A stretch of 64,000 nucleotides of DNA, from positions 744,001-808,000 of the forward strand of contig JAHCVI010000003.1 in assembly GCA_019096155.1 (NCBI GenBank), in the 5' to 3' direction. Below, piece after piece: positions 11,393 through 22,400 of the stretch. The position numbers were made by a program, and so were the translations under genes. This stretch comes from Staphylotrichum longicolle (lineage: Eukaryota; Ascomycota; Sordariomycetes; Sordariales; Chaetomiaceae). How positions within the stretch are numbered: position 1 is the first letter of the stretch; each line of letters starts with the position of its first letter. The notes below the pieces were generated by a model, which saw only the letters and a program-made list of their open reading frames with translations, was not told where the DNA came from and ran no database searches.

Positions 11393-12818
11393 GGTGGTGG
11401 TGGTGGAGTAATGAGGTCTCGAGAGAGTTGTCGTTGTTTGTGCTTGTCTGCTCAGGGAGAGTGGATAAGGCGAGTGGGTGTGAGGATGGTCCTCGTGTAA
11501 GTGGGAGGTGCCAAGACTGCCCAGATCTGCGTGACGTAGCGAGGGATTGGCGCTTTTGAAGTTGTCAACTCGCCGAGTGCAAATAAACAAACCCTTAACG
11601 AGATTTTGATATTGGGTGATGTGCGTGCAATAAAGGGCAAGACGGAAAAAAAAGCTTAACCTCGCCGCTTAAAGCGTCGAGTGGGACCTTCTATTAGTGC
11701 TTGCCGAGGTCGTCGGCCTCGCTTCCTCTGATGTCGTATTTCTCAGGGTTTGCGCTCCTTGCGCCGCCAAGGGCACCGAGATCCCAGACGACAGGTTCAG
11801 ATTCATGTCCTGGGCTTGGAACCCCCTTCGCGAGCTCTGAGAGACACCCACGTTGCCAAAGATACCAACTTCCAAGAGATTGGCAGATACGTTGGGTTGA
11901 GAGCGAGGCTTGGGACCCAGGGACCTTGGGCAGCCCTGAAAGGGACCACCAAAGACAAAGTCCCTGCAGACGAAACCACATGGCCGCACTCGGCCACAGA
12001 TTTCGGATCCGGACCCGGGCCGCTTGTGCCTGCTGCATGCATTCGGAGAGCACTGCCGGCATTGTCTTGTCCGAACATCGTCTGAGGGGTTGGCTCGACT
12101 CCCGAGATGGGACACTGAGGATTTCTTGCTCAACATCCAACAACTCGTTTGTATCGGTGGCACGGCAGCTTTGCCAGGGTGCAATCATTTCGGTGCGACT
12201 TGACTCTTTACAGAGACACGCCTAAAGGTTGGAGTTTCATTGTTCTCACGCAGACAGGAACGCAGTTTTGCCGTATACCCGAAGGCTGTGTGCTTGGTTG
12301 TGGCATTTGTTCGGCCCTGGAATTGCAAATGAAAAACGCGTGGAAGAGTATTTTAACGGATGAGGGAAAGAAAATAGATTTTCCTCATTGGCACCACTCG
12401 CTCAAGAATCAACCAACAGGCGAGACTTGAAGCTCCTGGCTTGCGGAAGACTGGAAGAAAAATACGATTTGGCACAGCATAGGGAGACTGGAAGAAAGAA
12501 TATTTGACACAGCATAAAACGATCACTTCACCGTGGCCCGCTCACTTAAACAATTCCTCCTCCAACTTCACGACGTGAATGCTCCAGTTGCGGACACCGC
12601 TGCTTCAGAGGAGCTCGGGGGAGCTCAGCGCCGAGAGTTTGGTGCTCGCGTGGCAAGAGGTGGGTCCCGTCGGGTTTAGTGGGGCATGATCGACACAGCG
12701 GGGCCAGCGATCCACCTGCAGAATTTCGGAAAACGGCTTTGGGGATCGCGACGAACTGGACCCTGTCCAAGACAGCGCTTGCTCAACCACGCCGTGGAGG
12801 ATGTGGGCGACAAGAAGG
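11393..12818. other. Intergenic region upstream of the tRNA-guanine transglycosylase gene
   Basis: This 1.4-kb stretch has overlapping ORFs on both strands (for example 11669-12184 minus and 11701-12225 plus) that match no family I know and contradict each other. It probably holds the promoters of the 2EXR-like gene (leftward) and the transglycosylase gene (rightward). Confidence 0.4.
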
Positions 12819-14210
12819 ATGGCTTCAAACAGGACGTTCACTTCGCCTGCGCTCGCATTTGAGCTGGTTGCGCGGTGCTCGGTAAGCTAGCTCATTTTTT
12901 CACGGGTCTTCCAGCGCATCCCATCGCACTTTGATCCTAACTCTGCGCACTTCGATCCTAACTCTGCGCGCTGCCACAGGTAACCCGTGCCCGCGCGTCC
13001 ATCTTGACATTGCCCCATGGCACTGTCAACCTCCCGATATTCATGCCTGTGGCCACCCAGGCATCTCTCAAGGGTCTCACACCCGAGCAGCTTGAGGGCA
13101 CTGGATGCCGCCTCTGTCTCAACAACACCTACCATCTCGGCCTCAAACCAGGCCAGGAGGTGCTCGACGCAGTCGGAGGCGCCCACAAGCTGCAAGGATG
13201 GAACCACAACATCCTGACAGATAGCGGCGGGTATGCAACCTTCCCCCGAAGCCGCCTTGTAGGTTCTTGACTAACTAACCACCCAGCCCAGTTTCCAAAT
13301 GGTCTCCCTCCTGAAGCTCGCCAACATCACCGAGGAGGGCGTGCGCTTCCTCTCCCCACACGACGGCAGCCCCATGCTGCTGACGCCCGAGCACTCGATG
13401 AGCCTGCAGAACTCGATCGGCTCCGACATCATGATGCAGCTCGACGACGTGCTCGTCACCACCTCGCCCGACAAGGCCCGCATGCGCGAGGCCATGGAGC
13501 GCAGCGTGCGCTGGCTGGACCGCTGCATTGCTGCCCACAAGAACCCGGACACGCAGAACCTGTTCTGCATCATCCAGGGCGGGCTGGATCTGGACATGCG
13601 CAGGGAGTGCTGCCGCGAGATGCTGGCACGAGACACGCCGGGCATCGCGATTGGCGGGCTGAGCGGTGGCGAGGCGAAGGACGACTTCTGCAGGGTGGTC
13701 GCGGCGTGCACCGAGCTCTTGCCGGACCTCAAGCCGCGGTATGTCATGGGCATTGGGTACCCGGAGGATCTGGTGGTCAGCGTTGCCCTGGGCGCCGACA
13801 TGTTCGACTGCGTGTGGCCGACACGGACGGCGCGGTTCGGAAACGCCATCACCAAACACGGCGTGCTCAACATGAAGCGGGAGATGTATGCGGCCGACTT
13901 TGGGCCCATCGAGGAGGGCTGCGGGTGCCAATGCTGCCGGCCCATTGAGGAAGACGGGGCTATGGGTATTACCCGCGCGTTTGTCCACCACAACGCTGCC
14001 AAGGAGACGGTGGCGGCGCATCTTTTGACACTGCACAACGTCTGGTATCAGTTGAATCTGATGCGGCAGGCCAGAGAAGCCATCATCGAGGATCGGTTCC
14101 CGGCCTTTGTCAAGGAGTTCTTTGGGAACTTATACGCAGATAGGAGTAGCTACCCGTCGTGGGCCGTCGATGCCCTGAAAGGTGTCGGGATTGATTTGCT
14201 AGCAACATAG
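12819..14210 (+). CDS. QTRT1: Queuine tRNA-ribosyltransferase catalytic subunit
   Basis: Three exons, 12819-12881, 12980-13230 and 13292-14210, give 410 aa. The enzyme exchanges guanine-34 for queuine in the anticodon of tRNAs for Asp, Asn, His and Tyr. Visible motifs are MPVATQASLKGLTPEQL, CLNNTYHLGLKPG, ILTDSGGFQMVSL (the Asp is a catalytic/base-recognition residue; intron 2 splits the second Gly codon), CIIQGGLDLDMRRE, GGLSGGEAKDDF, GADMFDCVWPTRTARFG with the nucleophile Asp, and the zinc site CGCQCC with a downstream His. The length matches the family. The start ATG at 12819 gives MASNRTFTSPALAFELVARC before the conserved TRARAS. Fungi take up queuine rather than make it. The catalytic subunit normally pairs with QTRT2, which is not in this window. 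Confidence 0.93.
12925..12966 (+). repeat. 21-bp tandem duplication in QTRT1 intron 1
   Basis: Two adjacent 21-bp copies (12925-12945 and 12946-12966) differ at one base (T/C). Each carries CTAAC, the fungal branch-site consensus, so the intron has two candidate branch points 13-34 nt upstream of the acceptor region. Confidence 0.9.
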
Positions 14211-14475
14211 ACATTGCATTACCATGCATACACTTTGCATCCAGCTTCGTGTATTTTCTCACATTCGTTGATTTGGCTTTCCGTTGACATCGGGAGCCTC
14301 ATTTATCGAGAAGACAACCCAAGGGTTAGGGTCAGACACTTGGCATTGATTCGCCAATGGCAATGGCCGGCCAATGCAGCCGAGCTCCGAATTTTGCAGC
14401 AACCCGGAATCGCGACCAACGTCCGACCTCAGCACCGCGGCACACGGCGCTCTCTCGGGCCAACCCACAGCAACA

Positions 14476-15870
14476 ATGGCGGCCAGGACAGTGTCTCCCG
14501 GAGGCGCGCTCCTCCGGGCTTCGCGCATGTTTGCGATACCGGCACCGATCCCCCCACCACCCGACGACGGCGTGTTGGCCTCCAACTTCAGTTCCAACAC
14601 GGCGACACTGGCCTACCCGACTCACCAGGTCATCACCACCCTGAGCTCGTCGCGGAAGCAGGGAGACTGGGGCCTCAAGCGGCCACTGCCCCTCAAGTCC
14701 ACCACCAAATCGTCGAACCCGATGCTGCGCGTCAAGGCCATCGACACGATCGAGCAGATCACCGACTACACCTCGGCGACGGACCACGGCATCACGCTCC
14801 GAAAGTTCCAGGAGCTGGGAATGCCGCTTACCGCGCGACGGGCAGCTGGCGGAGAGCAGGATGAGAAGACAAACACACTCAACCTGCCGCAAAAGTCCGT
14901 GTTCGAGGAATCGCTGGACGTCACCGACATCCACCCGGACAAGCGTGCCGAGGCCATCGAGACGCGGTGGAAGTTCGACGGCCCTTGGCTGGCGGGCATG
15001 ACGCCGGGCGAGTTTAACAAGTGGCTGTCCAAAGAAGTCCGCCCGCGGCGCCCCGAGTTCCGCGAGTTCCTCAAGAAGAAATTGGCCAGCGAGATGCACG
15101 CAAATGCAGCCAAGGTGGCTCTGGACAAGGGAGAGGAGCAGCCCGCCCCCATCGACCCGAGCTCTGTGACGGAGGATCAGCTCGTCGACTACCTGCGGCA
15201 GCTGCGGCACAACAACCAGGCGCTCTACGACATGGTCGGCCAGTTCCTCGACTTGGCGCCTCTCAAGCCTCCCACGGCCGCCCAGGTCGGCATCCCGGGA
15301 AGCAACCACAGGCTCGAGTTCCGCGAGACGAAGAGCCCATACGCCGCGGGAGGCCCGCCCGTCACACACCCCTCTGCCGGTCTCTCGTACCTGCGCACGT
15401 CCATGTACATGGATAACCACCCCGTCTACGGACCCCAGAAGCAGCAGCCGCCAGTGGTCGCCAGAATCTTGCGGCCGCGCCGCCCGGCGCAGGCCATGAT
15501 AGCCCGCCTCGGTGTGGCCGGTTTCATCGTCAACACTCCGCTGGGCGACACGGCCTTCAACAGCAGGAGCGGCCAGGGCGCGCTCTACGACAAGATCGAC
15601 CCCGACCTCGACGGCGGCGCCAAGGTCTGGGTGCAGCCCCAGCGGGCGGCGGTCGACGCCAAGGGCCGGGTGGTCCTGTCGGTGACCGACGTGTCGCAGG
15701 AGGCCGTGCTCGTTGCGCAGGAGCTGCTCGGCAACGCCGCTTGCCTCGGCGTGAAGCCGGCCGAGAAGGAGATGAACCGGGTGGAGACGTCGAGCCAGAT
15801 CAGGCAGAGGTTCCGGGCGGCGGACGTTCCGACCATGTCGAGTGCCCAGGACTACGGTGTGAGGCAATAG
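14476..15870 (+). CDS. MRP51: Mitochondrial small-subunit ribosomal protein MRP51 (bS1m)
   Basis: A single-exon gene of 464 aa. MRP51 is a fungal mitoribosomal small-subunit protein involved in translation of mitochondrial mRNAs. Recognisable stretches are RMFAIPAPIPPPP, GDWGLKRPLPLKSTTKSSNP, DTIEQITDYTSATDHGI, TRWKFDGPWLAGMTPGEF, RLEFRETKSPYAAGGPPVTH, AGLSYLRTSMYMDNHPVYGP, and the C-terminal VVARILRPRR and AGFIVNT segments. The start at 14476 has an ACAATGG context and gives an Arg/Ala/Ser-rich N-terminus (MAARTVSPGGALLRASR) of the kind used for mitochondrial import. An in-frame upstream ATG at 14374 would add 34 aa without that character. It lies 265 bp after the QTRT1 stop on the same strand. 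Confidence 0.88.
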   Translation: MAARTVSPGGALLRASRMFAIPAPIPPPPDDGVLASNFSSNTATLAYPTHQVITTLSSSRKQGDWGLKRPLPLKSTTKSSNPMLRVKAIDTIEQITDYTSATDHGITLRKFQELGMPLTARRAAGGEQDEKTNTLNLPQKSVFEESLDVTDIHPDKRAEAIETRWKFDGPWLAGMTPGEFNKWLSKEVRPRRPEFREFLKKKLASEMHANAAKVALDKGEEQPAPIDPSSVTEDQLVDYLRQLRHNNQALYDMVGQFLDLAPLKPPTAAQVGIPGSNHRLEFRETKSPYAAGGPPVTHPSAGLSYLRTSMYMDNHPVYGPQKQQPPVVARILRPRRPAQAMIARLGVAGFIVNTPLGDTAFNSRSGQGALYDKIDPDLDGGAKVWVQPQRAAVDAKGRVVLSVTDVSQEAVLVAQELLGNAACLGVKPAEKEMNRVETSSQIRQRFRAADVPTMSSAQDYGVRQ

Positions 15871-16340
15871 TAGGATCAGGGGTTGTCTCGAAGGCACATC
15901 CTTTTGGCGTCAACGTGAAGATAGGAGTTGGAGCTGCGGAGAGGAAGGGAAACTGTGGGGAGTCTATGTAGATACGCCTGTACCCAAAGCCGTTGTAACA
16001 ATACATCTCTTGTAGAATAACCATTAACTTCCAGGCGTTGTCCACCGTCGCTGGAGCAGCTCGCAGTCAGGCAGTGTTGAGACGGGAGACCCCAGGAGAC
16101 ACACGGCCCCACTTTAACTTTTTGGCCAGATTCTCAGCCACTGATCGCCAAGCCACAACGCCAATTGGGTGTTCAGCCACGGCTTGTCAGCACTCGCTTG
16201 GCGTGCCCTAACGCACCACCCCACAATTGCATCCGCCAAAAAGTTGGCTTCCCCCCAGCGCCGCCTTCGACTTTTGCGAAACCTCCCCGTCCCGAAATCT
16301 CCAGCTCAGCAGAACAGCCAGCACCAGCAAATCCGTCAAG
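15871..16340. other. Intergenic region, MRP51 to RPS17
   Basis: 470 bp holding the MRP51 3' end and the RPS17 promoter. The last 100 bp before the RPS17 start are C/A-rich, as is usual for fungal ribosomal-protein 5' UTRs. No other feature was seen. Confidence 0.4.
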
Positions 16341-16926
16341 ATGGGTCGCGTTCGTACCAAGACTGTCAAGAAGTCCGCCAAGGTCATCATTGAGCGGTAC
16401 TACCCCAAGCTGACGCTCGACTTCGAGACCAACAAGCGGGTGTGCGATGAGATTGCCATCATCGCCTCCAAGAGGCTGCGCAACAAGGTGCGCTCAAACT
16501 TTGCGAGAGAGGAAATTGGGGGGTTGGAGAAGACTAACCCGTTCCTCTGCAGATTGCCGGCTACACCACCCACTTGATGAAGCGCATTCAGCGCGGCCCC
16601 GTCCGCGGCATCTCCTTCAAGCTGCAGGAGGAGGAGCGCGAGCGCAAGGATCAATACGTCCCCGAGGTTTCGGCCCTCGACTTCTCCGAGGCCGGTCAGC
16701 TCGAGGTTGACGCTGAGACCAAGGACCTCCTCAAGCACCTTGGCGTACGTCTGCCCTCTTTGCTTTGGGAGTGGTTCTGTCCGTGGGAAACGCTGGTGTG
16801 GCTAACATGGTTCTTTTTTGCACACAGTTCGACTCGATCCCCGTCAACGTCACCGCCGTCACCCAGAACCCTCCCGTCGAGCGCGGCGGCAGGCGCTTCG
16901 GCGACCGCCCTCCTCGCCGCGACTAA
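16341..16926 (+). CDS. RPS17: 40S ribosomal protein eS17
   Basis: Three exons, 16341-16487, 16553-16744 and 16828-16926, encode 145 aa, the normal eS17 length. The protein is a component of the cytosolic small subunit. The sequence is highly conserved: MGRVRTKTVKKSAKVIIERY, YPKLTLDFETNKRVCDEIA, IAGYTTHLMKRIQRGPVRGI, SFKLQEEERERKDQYVPEVS, and FDSIPVNVTAVT near the end. The introns (65 and 83 nt) both fall between codons, and the 16488 donor is GTGCGC. The C-terminal GGRRFGDRPPRRD is typical for fungi. Confidence 0.97.
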
Positions 16927-17461
16927 GCGTGTTTTTGCAACATGTTGTCGGCTGGCTTTATGGGGGAGCACAAAAGGACGTATACCATCTCACGACACGG
17001 CGAACGGATACGGATGCGGGTTATGGCATAACATGGGCATGGCTACACGGCGTCTATCTGGGAGGCGGTGAGAGAAGCGCGATAGATCATCCTCGAAAAA
17101 ATGAGAGAGATCTGTTGCCCACACAAGGTGTCGCCGATTCCCTAGGGTAATTCCGGGGATGACGCTTGATCGCCAGTTCCATGTCCCTTGCAGGCGTGGT
17201 GCGTGTTCTGCGCTGGACTGCTCTGCCGTCAGCCGGACTCTGCCGGTGTTCTGCACTGGGTTCGTTTCCCTGCGAGGTAAGGGCTGGTGAGCTCTTGCGC
17301 CCGAGCACTTGTCTATGTCTATGTCTCGATGTTTTCATTTCCATGACCTCCCGTAACCGACATCCCAAAGACGATGTGTCCGTTTACAACGCAAGTTGGA
17401 CGCCCCTAAACATGCTAGACTCGCAGTTTCCTAACCATGAACGCCGTCCACCCGTAAGATT
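16927..17461. other. Convergent intergenic region, RPS17 and RTR1
   Basis: Two genes end towards each other across 535 bp. I see only short unsupported ORFs, consistent with two 3' UTRs. Confidence 0.4.
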
Positions 17462-18561
17462 TTAAAACCTGACCGTAAAAAAGTCGTCATCATCATCATC
17501 GCTCTCGGCGCTCTCAGCACCCTCGTCTGGCTTCTTGCCGGTGCCAAAAGAAGGCTTGTATCCCTCCACCCTCAAAAAGGCATCCCCATCGGCCTGGGAG
17601 GGAGCCCGGACCGGCCCGTCGGCTGCGCTCTCCTTGATGGTAACCTCAACACGGCTCACGCCGGTGAACACGCCCCCGGGGTCACCCCGCTCCCCAGCCA
17701 GCGCCGCCGCGCCGCCCTTTTGCTTCTCCTGCTTTTGCTTGTCTATCTCGAGCTGGGCCATGGCCTGCGCCAGCGTGGTGCGGTCCTCCTCTGAGCCCCT
17801 GACAGCACCACCACCACCACGGGTGGCAGTAGCAGTGGCAGCGGCAGCAGCGGCGGTAGCGGTGGGAACCACCCCACCACCACCACCACCACCACCACTC
17901 CCATTTCTTCCAGGCTCTTCCCTCAGCTCCAGCCGCACCACCATCCGCCCCGTGCCCGCATCCCGCTCGTAGCTCGGGTTGTCGAGCTGCACCTTGAGGT
18001 AGAGCGCCCGCCGCGCGCACGCGTCCGAGCACCACTTGTTGAGGTCGGCCGAGCGCGCGATGCTGCCGGAAGAGGAAGAAGACGTCGAGATGGTGAAGGG
18101 CCCCTCGTGGGCGCGGCGCGGGCGCGGGCAGAGCGCGTACCCGCACCGGCCGAGGCAGTTGCGCTCCTCGATCAGGTCGAGGTACTCGGAGGGCTGGAAG
18201 TCGCGGAGGTGGGACAGGAGGAGGGAGACGTCGTGGGCGGAGGGGGAGGAGGCCGGGGTGGGGGGTCGGTGGGTGTGGGCAGCTGCTGGGAGAGGAGCTC
18301 GAAGGTTTCGAGGGGGACGGGCGGCTTGAGCTCGGTGTCGCGGAGTTTCTTGAGGAGGGCGAGGCGGGCGGCGGCTTCTTGCTGGGCGAGGCGCTCGGGG
18401 CGGGTGAGGGGCGTTGTTGTTGAGGAGGCCGGAGGGGAGGAGGCTGAGGAGGAAAAGGGGGGGAAGGGTGGTTCGGTGGTGGTGGCTGATGGGGTGGTGC
18501 GTTTCTTGAGGATGCCTTTTGGTTGGTGGTTGGCGGCCATTCCTGTGGCAGAGGTTGCCAT
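17462..18561 (-). CDS. RTR1: RNA polymerase II CTD phosphatase, RTR1/RPAP2 family
   Basis: Rtr1/RPAP2 removes Ser5 phosphate from the RNA polymerase II CTD and helps polymerase import. The start at 18561 gives MATSATGMAANHQPKGILKK and a helical Ala/Leu-rich segment (RLALLKKLRDTELKPPV). The zinc-binding core lies downstream: ERNCLGRCGYALCPRP (about 18150) and NKWCSDACARRALYLKVQL (about 18030), with the C-terminal half of the signature intact. The end is acidic (SDDDDDDFFTVRF). The N-terminal and core parts are in different frames; one missing base in the G-run at 18260-18265 (plus strand) joins them as ..TDPPTPASSPSAHDVSLL. A poly-Gly/Ala insert follows the zinc region. Without the correction an ORF call would lose either the start or the zinc finger. 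Confidence 0.82.
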
Positions 18562-19478
18562 CTCGGCGTGGTGGGTGGGTTGATTGTTGGTGGTGGTTGT
18601 GCGTGTTCCCGTGCGACAATAGATACGAGATGGGAACCTTTTTTTGTGAAGGACGGGCGATGACCTCAGTCCCTGGCTGGGATCCCTGCGGAGTTAAGCT
18701 GCACCCCTTCGATTGGGCCGGTGTTTCTGCTCTGCCAGTCTGCCCACACGGGACTCCGCTTGATGGAATTTGGGGAGGGGCCGCTCTCCCCACAAAACCA
18801 ACATGGAAGCAACTGTTGCTTGGGACTGCAGGGTGCATGCAACAGCAAAGTGCCCAAGCCACCTCCTGATCCCAAGGGTCTGTCCGGGTGAATTGCTGCC
18901 TGGCGACACGTACCTCTCCGAGAACCTTCAAGCGGTGTCGTTGCAAGTGGTTGCAGGTGGTTGCAGTGGTTGCAGTGGTTCATGCATTGACGTCGGAGAT
19001 CACAGTTCCCTCCACGGAGTTACCTTAGGTACTTCGTACCTGACCACAGCTGACCTCCACTGAGAGTCACTGAGCTTGGCCCCTCCAGAAGCCACAAGTC
19101 TTGGCCCGGCTTTGCCCGCTGCCAAACCCCTCCGCCGCCCCGACTGTCAGCCAAGGCCAGCAGCCAGCAGCCAAGGACTGCCCTTGGATTCACAGACGAT
19201 CTCCATCAACCGTTTGAGAATTTGGGCCACCCCCATCTCTCCGCTGACACTCTGGCCAGTCCCCGTTGACTGCCACGCGGAGCTTTGTTTACATTAGCGA
19301 CCCGTTCCCTGCGAGCCTCTGCCGAGCCTCTGCGCTGTTTTAGCAACACCCTGCCCTGCGACCGGCGACACTTGGCGTTGGAAGCTCACTCGAAGCTCTC
19401 CGAGCCCCGCCACAACAGCTCCCACCTTGCCTCGACCGCTGCACTCTGCGACCGCTGCTGGCCTCGAGCCGCGTCATC
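18562..19478. other. Divergent promoter region, RTR1 and BBC1
   Basis: 917 bp between opposite start codons. It contains a small tandem repeat at 18941-18978, annotated separately. No coding or RNA gene was recognised. Confidence 0.45.
18941..18978 (+). repeat. Short tandem repeat, TTGCAGTGG-type unit
   Basis: Four adjacent units of 10, 10, 9 and 9 bp (TTGCAAGTGG, TTGCAGGTGG, then TTGCAGTGG twice) sit in the RTR1-BBC1 promoter region. Confidence 0.85.
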
Positions 19479-22400
19479 ATGTCGTTCAAGGTCAAGGCAC
19501 TGTATGACTATGCCTCGGGTCACGACGACGACCTCAGCTTCTCGGTCGGCCAGATCATCACCGTCACTGATGAGGAGGACGCCGACTGGTACGGCGGGGA
19601 ATACGTCGATGAGTCTGGCACCACGCAGGAGGGCATCTTCCCCCGGAATTTCGTCGAGAAGTACGAGCCCACCGCTCCGCCTCGGCCGACGAGAGCCCGC
19701 CCCAAGAAGGAGCCTGAGCCTGCTGCGGCTCCGGCTCCGGTTCCCGAGTCTGCTGCCCCGCCCGAGTCGCCGAAACCGACCACGCGGGACACTGAAGACA
19801 CCCCGAACCTGTGACTGCCGCTCCGCCTTCCCAGGTCTTTTCTGCTCCCCCGCCAGCTCCGGCGCCCGTCGCAGAGCCTCCGCACCCAAGCCGGCGCAGC
19901 CGGTGCAAGCTCCTGCTCCTGCTCCTGCTCCTGCCCCCGCCCCGCTCCCAAGCCGCCCGCCCCACAGCACGCCGAGGTCCCCTCCGCAACCTCACCGCCC
20001 GCCCCAAGCCCGCCGCTCCGCTGCCCAAGCCCAGTGGACCACCCCCCGTGTCTGAGAAGCCGACCAGCAGCTCGTTCAAAGATCGTATTGCTGCATTCAA
20101 CAAACCCGCAGCTCCGCCGCTCGCCCCCTTCAAGCCCAGCGGTTTGAGCTCCGGCGGCTCCGGATTCATCAAGAAACCCTTCGTTGCCCCTCCGCCCAGC
20201 AGGAATGCCTTCATTCCGCAGCCGACGCAAGCCCCCGTGGCAAAGATTTACCGCCGCGAGGAAGACCCAGAGGTAAAAGAGCAGGAGGCAGAAGCTATCG
20301 AGAATGCCGGAAAGGTCGGACTAGTCCCGACGGCGTCCACAAACGAAGGCGAAGCTGCCGAAGACCAGCCCAAGCCCATGAGTCTGAAGGAGCGGCTTGC
20401 GCTGCTTCAGAAACAGCAGATGGAGACTGCCGCTCGGCACGCCGAGGCTGCTGCCAAGAAGGAGAAGCCCAAGCGCCCGCCCAAGAAGCGCCTCGACAGT
20501 CAGGATACCATCGAAGGCGAAGCGGCCGAGCGAACCGAGGAGACAAGGAGGGCCTCCACCGATGAGGCCCCTCCACCACGCATTGCCCACCCCCCGCGGC
20601 GCAGATCCTCCAAGGGAGCCGAGCCCCGTGATGGTAATGAAGCGGACATGTCTGGCGCCGGCGAGACAACCGAGGGTCAGGAAGACCTCACAGAAAAGGA
20701 GGATAGCGATGGCAGAACCAAACATATTGCCGCAACCTCCAAGCAGGAGGAAAGCGACCGAGAGGAGGAAGAAGAAGAGGGGGAGGAGGAGGAGGAGGAA
20801 GAAGAGGATGACGTCGACCCCGAGGTCCGCCGCAGAGAAGAGCTGCGCGCGAGAATGGCCAAAATGTCCGGGGGCATGGGAATGCCCGGCATGGCCATGC
20901 CGCTGTTTGGCGCTCCTGCCCCGATGCTGCCCAAGAAGAAGAAGGCCGCCCCTGAGAAACGAGCAGAAGAGGTTGAGGAGCCCATTTCGCCAACTGCGCG
21001 GGCAGCCCCTGTTCCTCTCCCCGGGTTGATGCGTCCTCCGCCGCCGCCCGAGCGCAAGCCTGCTGAGCCGGAAGATGAAGAGGAGGAGGGGGAGGAGGAG
21101 GAAGCTCATCTGAAGACTCCTCATCAGGAGTCTGCTCCACCTGGTATGTTCAATCCTGAAGCGGCTGAACGACATCACTAACTGTCGCAGTTCCGCCTGC
21201 CGCGCATGGTGCGCCCCCTCCTATTCCTGGTGGAAGACCGGCCCCACCCCCTGTCCCCACGGACTGTGAGTATCACCGTGCCCACCGGTTTGGTTTGCTA
21301 TGTGAATCATGATTATTGATATCGTAAAGCACGTCCACCGCCGCCGCCGCCGCCTGCGTCTGCAGTCAAGTCTCCGAGCGAAGGATCGGCATCCGACGAT
21401 GAGCTCTCAGAGCGGCCTAACGAGGAGCCCGATGTTTCGCGAGCCGACGTGGCTCATAGAGCACCTCCCCCGCTCCCACCTGTTTCTGCGGCGCCGCCGC
21501 CAATTCCCACGTCGCCGCGTGCCTCGCACGATAGACGTTCATCCTACGTTGAGGAGACTTCTCCGACCTCCCCGCGGGAGTCCGCGCCCAGCAAGCGCAA
21601 CAGCAGGGCGCCGCCTCCCATTCCGACATCTCCCCCAGGGCTTCCGCCTGCGCAGACGAGACCGCCTCCTCCGCCGCCTTCGTCCGCGCCGCCGCTCCGT
21701 CGAGTCTCGACCGGCGAGACCAGGCCGCCACCGCCTGTGCCTGTTCTGCATAGGGACAGCGACGAAGGTGACGAGGAAGTCACTGAGTATGAGGGTGACT
21801 ATGACACGGATATTGCCTCCTCTGTCCCTCATAAGGATGCGCTCAAGGCCCACCAGCGTGAGCCGAGCGTCGAGGACGTCGTGTCGCCGCGGTCCCCAAC
21901 GACAGAGGCGCCGCCTCCTCCCATCCCCACGTCGGCACCTCCTAGAGCTGGGCCCCCGCCCATTCCGAGCCAGCCCCCGCCTCCGCCAGACTCTCGGAAA
22001 TCCGTGGATATGCCTCGGGGAGCTCCGCCTCCTCCTCCGCCCCCCAAGGAGACGCCGCGATACGATGACGAGTATGATCCTTACAACTACACCACGACTT
22101 CCCCCAGCGTCCCGGCAATGCCTTCATACTCGTTTCCGTCGCCTTCTCCGCACGTGAGGCAGCACGAGGAGATGTTTACTCAGGAGGCATCACATGCCCA
22201 ATCTACTCGATCCCCCCCTCCTCCTCCCCCGTCTGCTCGTGCCCCGGCTCGGCAGTCCATGGATCAGCCGCGTCCCAGCATCGGACGCCGGTCCATCGAT
22301 GTCACGCGACCATCGATGGAGTCTGGGTTCGTTGCTAATGACATCGACCTCGCGAACCAGTCGGGCTGGTGGTTACAGCCCAACGGTCTCCCTTCTCAAC

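Noticed and set aside
11669..12225. Overlapping 160-174-aa ORFs on both strands as a possible gene
   Set aside because: Several frames on both strands are open at once, none has a known motif, and they exclude each other. This looks like low stop-codon density rather than coding.
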